Part shown: positions 15,769 through 21,054 of the stretch, one piece after another
How the letters are laid out: every line of letters begins with the position of its first letter
Position numbering within the stretch: position 1 is the first letter of the stretch
NCBI GenBank assembly: GCA_009827215.1
Contig: WUAJ01000019.1
Coordinates: 1-21,054, forward strand
Length of the DNA: 21,054 nt
Reading direction: 5' to 3'
DNA from: Phycisphaeraceae bacterium
GTDB lineage: Bacteria; Planctomycetota; Phycisphaerae; Phycisphaerales; UBA1924
Notes under the pieces: model-generated
What the model saw: only the letters and a program-made list of their open reading frames with translations
Databases searched by the model: none
What the model was told of the DNA's origin: nothing
Made by a program: the position numbers and the translations under genes

Positions 15769-16422
15769 TTAGCGACGACGACGGCCTGCAACCAAGCCAC
15801 CGAGACCGAAGAGCGCGAGTGCTCCTGGAGCTGGGATTTCTGTCGCAGTGAAGAGCCAGTCACGAGTGCCGCCGAGTGGATCGGAGCCATTGGTTTGATC
15901 GGTGATCCAGCCACGGCCGACCCAATCATTCGCGTCTGTGTGCAGACGGTGATCGTCTGGGAGGAACAGGAATGTTTCAGGAGTGCCTGTGGTGTACAGG
16001 GTGATGACTGAGTTGTCATCGAGATTGGTCAGAGTGCCGGAGTTTGCAGCATCGATGCCGTTGACAATCCAGCCACCGCCAGAAGCAACAACGCTTGCGG
16101 AGTAAGTGAAATCGACAGCGTAGCTTGCTGCGGAGACATAGCCACCCATGCCATCGAGCTGACCGCCGTAGAGCGTTCCACTGATGTTGATGCTGAGGGT
16201 GCCGTTGTCATCGTACACAGTGAGCACTGTATCATTGTGATGATCAATGCTCAGCGTCGAAGCGCCAGCGCCGAGGATGTTGTCAAGACGAAGCCCGTAT
16301 GGCGGTGGGTTCAGATTCCCGTTTGGGTGATCACCGAGTTGGTACTCAGCGATGACCAGACCACCTGCCGAGGCCGACAGCGTAGCGGCGGACAAAGCCG
16401 CGCCGATCAGTGCAGTTTTCAT
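15769..16422 (-). CDS. Secreted PAP/PEP-CTERM protein, tandem paralogue 3
   Basis: The 217-residue third copy has a signal peptide nearly identical to that of paralogue 1 (LSAATLSASAGGL) and the shared blocks NPPPYGLRLD, HNDTVLTVYD, INISGTLYGG, DGMGGYVS, WVGRGWITDQ and RDWLFTA. The tail is PAPGALALFGLGGL with four arginines. The middle region (about residues 100-150) has diverged most from the other two. GGGAGAGAGAG precedes the ATG at 16422, which rules out the in-frame ATG at 16533. It lies 197 bases beyond the stop of ftsY, with no clear terminator between, so some read-through from the ribH-nusB-ftsY operon is possible. No function is known to me. Confidence 0.85.
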   Translation of the reverse strand: MKTALIGAALSAATLSASAGGLVIAEYQLGDHPNGNLNPPPYGLRLDNILGAGASTLSIDHHNDTVLTVYDDNGTLSINISGTLYGGQLDGMGGYVSAASYAVDFTYSASVVASGGGWIVNGIDAANSGTLTNLDDNSVITLYTTGTPETFLFLPDDHRLHTDANDWVGRGWITDQTNGSDPLGGTRDWLFTATEIPAPGALALFGLGGLVAGRRRR

Positions 16423-16619
16423 AATTCTCTCTCTCCCAAGAACTTGGTTTCTCTCTTTGAGCAATAGACACACATCACTGCTCAGGGTCAAGAGTAGACA
16501 GAACAAGGAGAATCGTCTAGTCAAAACACCCATGAAATCGGCTTTTCACTCAATTTAACTCGATCTAAGCAGTGCTGACACTCAATGTCGGTTATCAGAC
16601 GCTTTCGAACTGCGTGCGA

Positions 16620-17546
16620 TCAGTCTTGCTCGAACATGGCTTCAACGAACTGCTCTGGATCAAACGGCTCCACATCGTCCGGAGTCTCCCCCAATCCCAC
16701 AAACTTCACGGGGATATTGGTTGCTTCCTTGATCGCAACGACGATCCCGCCACGGGCAGTGCCGTCGAGCTTGCTCAGGAAGATTCCGGTCACCCCAGCC
16801 GCAGCGTTAAACTCCTCGGCTTGGCGTAGCGCGTTCTGACCACTCGTTGAATCGAGCACGAGCAATGTCTCGTGTGGACCACCTGGAATCTGTTTGTCTA
16901 TGACTCTGCGGATTTTGCTGAGCTGATCCATGAGTCCGCTCTGCGTCTGAAGCCGACCGGCGGTGTCGATGATCAGCACATCCACTCCTCGCGCCTTTGC
17001 GGCGCTGCACGCATCAAACGCAACCGCAGCCGGATCCCCCCCCTGCTGTCCCTTGACGACCTCGACTCCGAGACGCTCTCCCCAAATTTCCAGTTGTCGG
17101 ACAGCGCCTGCGCGGAATGTGTCGCACGCGCCGAGCAGCACGGTGTTCCCCTCGTCTTTGAGCTGCTTGCAGAGTTTGGAGATTGAGGTGGTCTTTCCAA
17201 CACCGTTGACGCCGGTCATGAGGATCACAGTGGGTTTGGTATCACTCATGTTGAGCGAGCGATCCTGCGCCGGCCACATCGCTTTGAGTTCTGTTTTGAG
17301 ATACTCGATGACATCCTCACCTTTGGTGAGTGTTCCCGCTTTGTAGTCGGCTTTGATGCCATCGATGAGGATCTTGGTCGCTTTAACGCCGACATCAGAC
17401 TCGATTAGACGCTTCTCAATCTCGCGGATCAGGTCGTCGTCGAGCTGCTTCCCAGAGAGCATCGATCTCAGCGATGAGACGAATGATTCGCGGGTTTTCC
17501 CGAGTCCGGCTTTGAGTTTGTCGATCGCTTTGCGGAAGATCGCCAT
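16620..17546 (-). CDS. ftsY: Signal recognition particle receptor FtsY
   Basis: This 308-residue GTPase is the membrane-associated receptor that docks the SRP-ribosome complex for co-translational insertion of membrane proteins. The N domain covers residues 1-95 and the G domain about 100-308. Motifs present are the P-loop GVNGVGKTT (112-120), DTFRAGA (142-148), DTAGR (194-198), SKLDGTARGG (258-267, with S for the usual T) and GLGE (284-287). It lacks the long acidic A domain of the E. coli protein, as do many bacterial FtsYs. A GGAG eight bases before the ATG lies at the end of nusB, and only two bases separate the two genes, so it is co-transcribed with nusB and ribH. Confidence 0.97.
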   Translation of the reverse strand: MAIFRKAIDKLKAGLGKTRESFVSSLRSMLSGKQLDDDLIREIEKRLIESDVGVKATKILIDGIKADYKAGTLTKGEDVIEYLKTELKAMWPAQDRSLNMSDTKPTVILMTGVNGVGKTTSISKLCKQLKDEGNTVLLGACDTFRAGAVRQLEIWGERLGVEVVKGQQGGDPAAVAFDACSAAKARGVDVLIIDTAGRLQTQSGLMDQLSKIRRVIDKQIPGGPHETLLVLDSTSGQNALRQAEEFNAAAGVTGIFLSKLDGTARGGIVVAIKEATNIPVKFVGLGETPDDVEPFDPEQFVEAMFEQD

Positions 17547-17548
17547 CG

Positions 17549-18034
17549 TTAAATCTCCGCGGAACCTGCAGCGTGATCCGCTTGAGCGAGCACACGCTTG
17601 AGGACCTTATCGAGCAGTCCGTTGACAAATCCCGGCGAATCCGCAGTGGAGAACTGCTTCGCGAGCTCGACGGCTTCGTTCACACTCGCTTTGGGTTTGG
17701 GATCTTCGACTTTGGTCATTTCATAATGCGCCAGTCTCAGAATCGCACGATCCATCGCGGGCATCCGATGCACGGCCCATTCCGTAGATAACTCATTCAA
17801 CTCCGTGTCCGCGGCTTCGATATTTGCAAATGCGCCGCTCGCGATCTCGAATGCATGATCCCGATCACGCTCGCTGAGCTTGGACGAAGGATCCGCGAAC
17901 TCTAAACCCTCGCTGAGAAAGCTGTCCGTGTCATCGAGCGAGCTGCGAATGAGCTCTGTGTCATCGCCGGCGCGTGCATCGAGCTGATAGAGCGCCATGA
18001 GCGCCAGTCTGCGGATATCTCTGGGTGATCCCAT
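17549..18034 (-). CDS. nusB: Transcription antitermination factor NusB
   Basis: The 161-residue all-helical protein matches NusB, which with NusE binds boxA RNA to prevent premature termination in rRNA operons. Recognisable parts are RRLALMALYQLDA at the N-terminus, and the C-terminal half with MPAMDRAILRLAHYEM, then VNEAVELAKQFS and FVNGLLDKVLKR. It lies three bases after the stop of ribH and two bases before ftsY, the compact spacing expected of one operon. The ribH-nusB pairing is conserved in many bacteria, which supports both calls. The start at 18034 gives the family length and the immediate ...RRLALMALYQ start region. Confidence 0.95.
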   Translation of the reverse strand: MGSPRDIRRLALMALYQLDARAGDDTELIRSSLDDTDSFLSEGLEFADPSSKLSERDRDHAFEIASGAFANIEAADTELNELSTEWAVHRMPAMDRAILRLAHYEMTKVEDPKPKASVNEAVELAKQFSTADSPGFVNGLLDKVLKRVLAQADHAAGSAEI

Positions 18035-18037
18035 ACT

Positions 18038-18589
18038 TCACGAACCCCCGCCGGCGCGTGCGGCTTTGTCAGGTACATCAAATCCAGGAGTGAAACGAAC
18101 TCCCGGCGTGTTGTTCTTTGTTGCGTGCTCAATCACTCGGATCGCTCCAGATGCCGCGAGCACGGCGTTCATTGCTTCGGCGCCCTTGTTCCCAACGCTC
18201 CCCCCTGCTCGTTCGCGTGCTTGCTCGATCGTATTGGTCGTAAGCACTCCAAACGCGACTGGGACATTGGTCTTGATCGAGATCTCTCCCAGTCCCACAG
18301 CGACGGCATTTGCGATGTGCTGGTCGTGCGAGGTCTCACCTCGGATCACACATCCGAGACAGACGACGGATGCGTAAATCCCGCTGCTGGCCGCGGCATT
18401 TGCGACAGCGATCAGTTCGTATGCGCCAGGCGCTTCGAGGATCGCGAGCTGATCCTCGTCTCCTCCGGCGCCGAGGTACGCTTGGATCGCTCCATCGAGC
18501 ATCACTGAGGTGATCGAGTCGTTGTAGCGGGAGACCACAATGGCGCTCGCTCCCGGCTTGCTGGATGTCAAAGAGTCGAGATCAGACAT
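18038..18589 (-). CDS. ribH: 6,7-dimethyl-8-ribityllumazine synthase
   Basis: This 183-residue enzyme makes the riboflavin precursor 6,7-dimethyl-8-ribityllumazine from a ribitylaminouracil and 3,4-dihydroxy-2-butanone 4-phosphate. Signatures are VVSRYND (18-24), APGAYELI (53-60), CVIRGETSHDQH (80-91) with the catalytic histidine at H88, VAFGVLT (111-117) and EQARERAG with NKGAEA. About 30 residues extend past the usual C-terminus (TPGVRFTPGFDVPD), a feature of unknown role. It is the first gene of the ribH-nusB-ftsY operon. No Shine-Dalgarno site precedes the ATG; a -10-like TACGAT lies only eight bases upstream, so the transcript may be almost leaderless. The product feeds FAD synthesis, which the BLUF sensor in this window would need, though nothing links them directly. 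Confidence 0.96.
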   Translation of the reverse strand: MSDLDSLTSSKPGASAIVVSRYNDSITSVMLDGAIQAYLGAGGDEDQLAILEAPGAYELIAVANAAASSGIYASVVCLGCVIRGETSHDQHIANAVAVGLGEISIKTNVPVAFGVLTTNTIEQARERAGGSVGNKGAEAMNAVLAASGAIRVIEHATKNNTPGVRFTPGFDVPDKAARAGGGS

Positions 18590-18597
18590 AGAGAGAG

Positions 18598-18603
18598 ATC
18601 GTA
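18598..18603 (-). promoter_or_regulatory. -10-like TACGAT upstream of ribH
   Basis: Read on the minus strand, TACGAT ends eight bases before the ribH ATG. The short distance leaves no room for a Shine-Dalgarno site. It lies back to back with the plus-strand element at 18627-18632 in the same 48-base gap. Confidence 0.4.
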
Positions 18604-18626
18604 GACCCGCTCGACGATGGATTTGC

Positions 18627-18632
18627 TACGAT
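18627..18632 (+). promoter_or_regulatory. Extended -10 (TGC-TACGAT) for the UbiA-like gene
   Basis: TACGAT is preceded by TGC, giving an extended -10, and ends five bases before the ATG at 18638. That is the distance for transcription starting at the ATG. No -35 hexamer or Shine-Dalgarno site is visible. Confidence 0.45.
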
Positions 18633-18637
18633 CTGTC

Positions 18638-19621
18638 ATGCTCCACTGGGTTCGCAAAGCCGCTCCGATGCTCAAGCTCACACGCGTGACGACGGGATTC
18701 GGAGCCGTCGGGAATCTCTGGTTCGTGATCCTCTGGTCGAGAACGACACAAGGCGAGCATCTCCCGGCGTATCTGAACGACGAGCCCCTCTGGGCCGCAT
18801 TGATCGGAGGTTTGCTCGTCGGATTGGGTCTCTACGCATTTGGGGCGGCACTCAACGATCTGCTCGATCTGCACAAGGACCGGGCGCTGGGATCGCCTGG
18901 ACATCCGATCGTGGATGGATCCGCATCCCTCGAACTCGCCGTGTGTGCTGTCGCGGGATCCCTGATGCTCGCGATTCTCGGTGCCACTTTCTTTGGGACC
19001 GGCGCGATTTTGCTCACGATTGTCCTCGCCGTCGCGATCCTGATCTTCAACGCGCTCGGCAAGTTCGTTCCCGGAATGGGGATGGTGATGCTGAGCGTGA
19101 TCTATGCCGGACACATGATGGTCCCCAATGTCTGGATCCGATTCCTGATCCCCGTTTGGCTCGTGATGACCCACGCGATGGCGGTGCTCGCGCTGGCGCA
19201 GTATCTGGGAAGACGATCCCCTCCGATCTCGCGCCGTGCCGCGATCTTTGCGATCAGCGGTTGGTTGCTTTGCTCGCTACTGCTCCTGGCGCTCGCGTGG
19301 GATAGACAGTGGGCCGGAGGGCTCTGGCCCGACGGCGTGCCGATGAGCGCGATGATCTATCCAGGTGTGTTTGTCGTGCTCTTTGTGCTCTTCATCATCC
19401 GCAGAACCAAGCGCCACGGCCAAGGTCCACAACTCGACGAACGCATCACCAGATACGGCGCGATCTGGCCCACGCTCTACGGCGGGGGTTGGTTGATGGG
19501 CGCTGGACATATCCAAGAAGCGCTGCTGATGACCGGACTCAGCGCTTTGGGATTCTTGTCGATGACCGTGCTCCGCGAGTTGTATGCGTTGATCGAGCAG
19601 CCCGTTGGATACCGCTTGTAA
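18638..19621 (+). CDS. UbiA prenyltransferase-like membrane protein
   Basis: This 327-residue polytopic membrane protein, with about eight or nine hydrophobic segments, resembles the UbiA superfamily of intramembrane prenyltransferases. The first Asp-rich motif is intact as NDLLDLHKD (near residue 74) and is followed by the equivalent of the R-P-x-x-x-G motif, here GHPIVDGSAS. The second Asp motif expected between later segments is not visible; the matching loop reads LGRRSPPISRR. It may therefore be an atypical or inactive member. The ATG at 18638 is preferred to 18617, which would sit on the promoter-like TACGAT; a later ATG at 18668 is also possible. It is divergent from ribH and runs convergently to within 10 bases of the MlaE-type gene. 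The substrate is unknown. Confidence 0.6.
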   Translation: MLHWVRKAAPMLKLTRVTTGFGAVGNLWFVILWSRTTQGEHLPAYLNDEPLWAALIGGLLVGLGLYAFGAALNDLLDLHKDRALGSPGHPIVDGSASLELAVCAVAGSLMLAILGATFFGTGAILLTIVLAVAILIFNALGKFVPGMGMVMLSVIYAGHMMVPNVWIRFLIPVWLVMTHAMAVLALAQYLGRRSPPISRRAAIFAISGWLLCSLLLLALAWDRQWAGGLWPDGVPMSAMIYPGVFVVLFVLFIIRRTKRHGQGPQLDERITRYGAIWPTLYGGGWLMGAGHIQEALLMTGLSALGFLSMTVLRELYALIEQPVGYRL

Positions 19622-19631
19622 GACGCTCGCC

Positions 19632-20489
19632 TTAGAACAGCTCGAGAGCGAAGAAAATCGCGGTGAACACGAGGTCAGCTACGACGATCGCGACGATACA
19701 TTCGACGACGGTGTAAGTGGTCGCACGACCGACGCCCGCGGCTCCGCCGGTGACGCGGAGGCCGTTGGTGCACGCGATGATCCCGATGAGGGTCCCGAAG
19801 ACGCCGCCTTTCGCGACGCCGGTCCAGAAGTCGACCATCTTCGCTTGTCGGAGCATGTTGTCCATGTAGGTTTCGTATGGGATATCGAGCACAATGATCG
19901 AGATTGCCATTGCAGAGATGATCGCTGCGAAGCTCGACATCACGCCGAGTGTGGTCATGGAGACCGTGGAAGCGAGCACGCGTGGGACAACCAAGAATCG
20001 GACTGGATTGAGTGCGTGCGCCTCGAGTGCTTCGATCTCTTCGGAGACCACCATCGTGCCGATCTCAGCCGCGATGGATGCTCCAGCGAAACCCGTGAGC
20101 ACAATCGCACCGATCAGTGGTCCCAACTCACGGAGCACGGCAACAGCGATGATATTGGCGACCTTGTCCTTTGAACCAAACTCTTCCAGAGGAGGCGCGA
20201 GCTGGAGCGCCAGGATCAATCCCACAGCTCCAGAAACAATGACCACGATGAAAATCGAACGCACACCAATACGAACGACCTGTGACACGATCGCGCTCTT
20301 GCCGAGACGGTATTTGCGATCAGTCAATCCGCGCCACAACCACTGAGTCGCGTTCCAGAGCATGTAGAAGACTTCGCCGGTATGCGAGAGGATACCGAGT
20401 GTGCGACGGCCGATGATCGCAATGGGATACAGCACCACGAGAACTGGGAGCGGCAATTTGGATTGAGACTCGTTGGTCTGATCGCTCAT
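19632..20489 (-). CDS. MlaE/YrbE-type ABC lipid-transport permease
   Basis: The 285-residue product is an inner-membrane permease of the MlaE family, which moves phospholipids or other lipids between inner and outer membranes as part of Mla/Mce-type ABC complexes. The family core lies around residues 118-175, with LRELGPLIGAIVLTGFAGAS and then AEIGTMVVSEEIEAL and P-R-V-L-A; five to six membrane segments follow the usual pattern. A polar N-terminal 12 residues precede the first amphipathic helix. The STAS-domain gene lies 63 bases upstream on the same strand, matching the MlaE-MlaB association. The usual ATPase (MlaF) and MCE-domain protein (MlaD) are not downstream, where the next gene is convergent. 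They may be upstream beyond the window or elsewhere. No strong ribosome site is seen at 20489. Confidence 0.92.
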   Translation of the reverse strand: MSDQTNESQSKLPLPVLVVLYPIAIIGRRTLGILSHTGEVFYMLWNATQWLWRGLTDRKYRLGKSAIVSQVVRIGVRSIFIVVIVSGAVGLILALQLAPPLEEFGSKDKVANIIAVAVLRELGPLIGAIVLTGFAGASIAAEIGTMVVSEEIEALEAHALNPVRFLVVPRVLASTVSMTTLGVMSSFAAIISAMAISIIVLDIPYETYMDNMLRQAKMVDFWTGVAKGGVFGTLIGIIACTNGLRVTGGAAGVGRATTYTVVECIVAIVVADLVFTAIFFALELF

Positions 20490-20535
20490 GACTGGTAGTG
20501 TCGCATGGCCAAGCCGGTTTGTCCAGTCGGGTACC

Positions 20536-20551
20536 GATCCACGCGTGGATC
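20536..20551. repeat. Perfect 16-bp palindrome between STAS gene and mlaE-type gene
   Basis: GATCCACGCGTGGATC is perfectly self-complementary. It starts one base beyond the STAS stop codon and ends about 46 bases before the mlaE-type start. It could be a protein-binding site, or an RNA hairpin affecting the downstream gene; with no loop of its own beyond four bases and no T-run it is not a good terminator. Confidence 0.5.
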
Positions 20552-20552
20552 A

Positions 20553-20903
20553 TCACGCATCAAGCGCGTCCTGACGCGTGTCCTTGATGCTGAAGAAGGC
20601 ATCAAGACGAGCGATCTCGAAGATCGCGCGGACTTTGTCCGTCATCGACGCGAGGTGCAGACCCACAGCTTCCTTCTTCGCAAGACGCATCGCTTCCACA
20701 AGAGTCGCGAGTCCCGATGAGTCCATGTACTGGACCTCGGAAAGATCGATGATCATCCGTTCGAGTCCAGGCTTGAGCTCCCCTTTGATCGAGCTGCGCA
20801 GATCTGGGGATCGGCTCATATCAATATCCGCCGTGGGGACCAGCACAGTCACGCCATCGGCGGGGTTCTCAATTCGAACAAAGTCATTGTCTGAAGCTGC
20901 CAT
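20553..20903 (-). CDS. STAS-domain protein, MlaB-like or anti-sigma factor antagonist
   Basis: This 116-residue single-domain protein has the STAS fold. The phosphorylatable-site region MIIDLSEVQYMDSSGLATLV (about residues 50-69, with DSSG at 61-64) matches SpoIIAA/RsbV-type antagonists, where a serine of this motif is phosphorylated by a partner kinase. The following helices (LAKKEAVGLHLASM, KVRAIFEIARLDAFF) are typical. Two roles are possible: an anti-sigma factor antagonist in a partner-switch, or the MlaB subunit of a lipid transporter, since it sits directly upstream of an MlaE-type permease. No kinase gene is in view. ATG 20903 is favoured over 20906 because AAGGGA is at a better distance from it. 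Both roles fit the sequence. Confidence 0.88.
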   Translation of the reverse strand: MAASDNDFVRIENPADGVTVLVPTADIDMSRSPDLRSSIKGELKPGLERMIIDLSEVQYMDSSGLATLVEAMRLAKKEAVGLHLASMTDKVRAIFEIARLDAFFSIKDTRQDALDA

Positions 20904-21041
20904 CATGTCCCTTCGCTGCTCGATCCATTGACGACACAGGTCATCCTCGGATCAGCACCACAATCGTGATCCGATGGATAGAGGAGTTGAAGGGATGGTA
21001 TCAGGAAACTTGGCGTTGGGCTTGCGTTTGGGATGACGATC

Positions 21042-21054
21042 AGATCGGAAGAGG
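21042..21054 (+). other. Probable Illumina adapter remnant at contig end
   Basis: AGATCGGAAGAG at 21042-21053 is identical to the first 12 bases of the Illumina TruSeq adapter; the last base is G where the adapter has C. It is the extreme end of the window, as expected for an untrimmed read end at a contig edge, so these bases should not be taken as genomic. Confidence 0.8.

Noticed and set aside
14002..16422. Regularly repeated DNA blocks that could suggest a repeat array or CRISPR
   Set aside because: The repetition has a period of about 880 bases and follows codons of three paralogous genes. There are no short identical repeats with unique spacers.
16519..16524. TTGACT on the minus strand as the -35 of PAP-CTERM paralogue 3
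   Set aside because: The sequence 16-18 bases downstream (around CTGTCT/TGTCTA) is a poor -10, so I could not support a promoter call.
19605..20174. A 189-codon plus-strand frame opposite the MlaE-type gene
   Set aside because: It is very rich in Asp, His, Arg and Glu, the typical antisense of a membrane protein, and overlaps a well-recognised permease.

Overview
The window looks like a piece of a marine planctomycete chromosome, most likely of the Phycisphaerae. This rests on a secreted protein with a single cysteine-bracketed dockerin-like repeat at its C-terminus, three proteins with a PEP-CTERM-like sorting tail in which PEP reads PAP, few Shine-Dalgarno sites, and an atpD gene standing apart from any other ATP synthase gene. 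The organism assignment is inference. The window holds 21 protein genes, no rRNA, tRNA or CRISPR array that I could see, and no gene-free stretch longer than about 300 bases. Its last 13 bases look like Illumina adapter, so the right edge is probably a contig end.

Region 1 (1-6418) is a sugar-uptake and glycoside-hydrolysis locus. A 5'-truncated LacI-type regulator is followed on the plus strand by a membrane-anchored solute-binding protein and two CUT1-type permeases, joined by 4-base ATGA overlaps. No transport ATPase is encoded here. On the minus strand lie a secreted protein with a carbohydrate-binding-like fold signature and dockerin-like tail, and a GH1 beta-glucosidase. A 19-bp palindrome precedes the secreted protein.

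Region 2 (6637-9418, plus strand) carries a THUMP-domain RNA methyltransferase related to RlmL, a DUF1330-like protein, a Nudix hydrolase and a stand-alone BLUF blue-light sensor. The first three lack Shine-Dalgarno sites and have -10-like hexamers within a few bases of the ATG, suggesting leaderless transcripts.

Region 3 (9456-13959) has a lone atpD on the minus strand with its own strong terminator, then on the plus strand an MscS-family channel and a secreted protein of unknown function with HEAT-like character.

Region 4 (14002-16422, minus strand) is a tandem array of three paralogous secreted proteins with PAP-CTERM tails. Each has its own leader, a strong Shine-Dalgarno site and a hairpin terminator. 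This is the most unusual part of the window.

Region 5 (16620-20903) holds a housekeeping operon on the minus strand, ribH-nusB-ftsY. It is divergent, with only 48 bp between start codons, from a UbiA-like membrane protein. A STAS-domain protein and an MlaE-type lipid-transport permease follow on the minus strand, separated by a perfect 16-bp palindrome.
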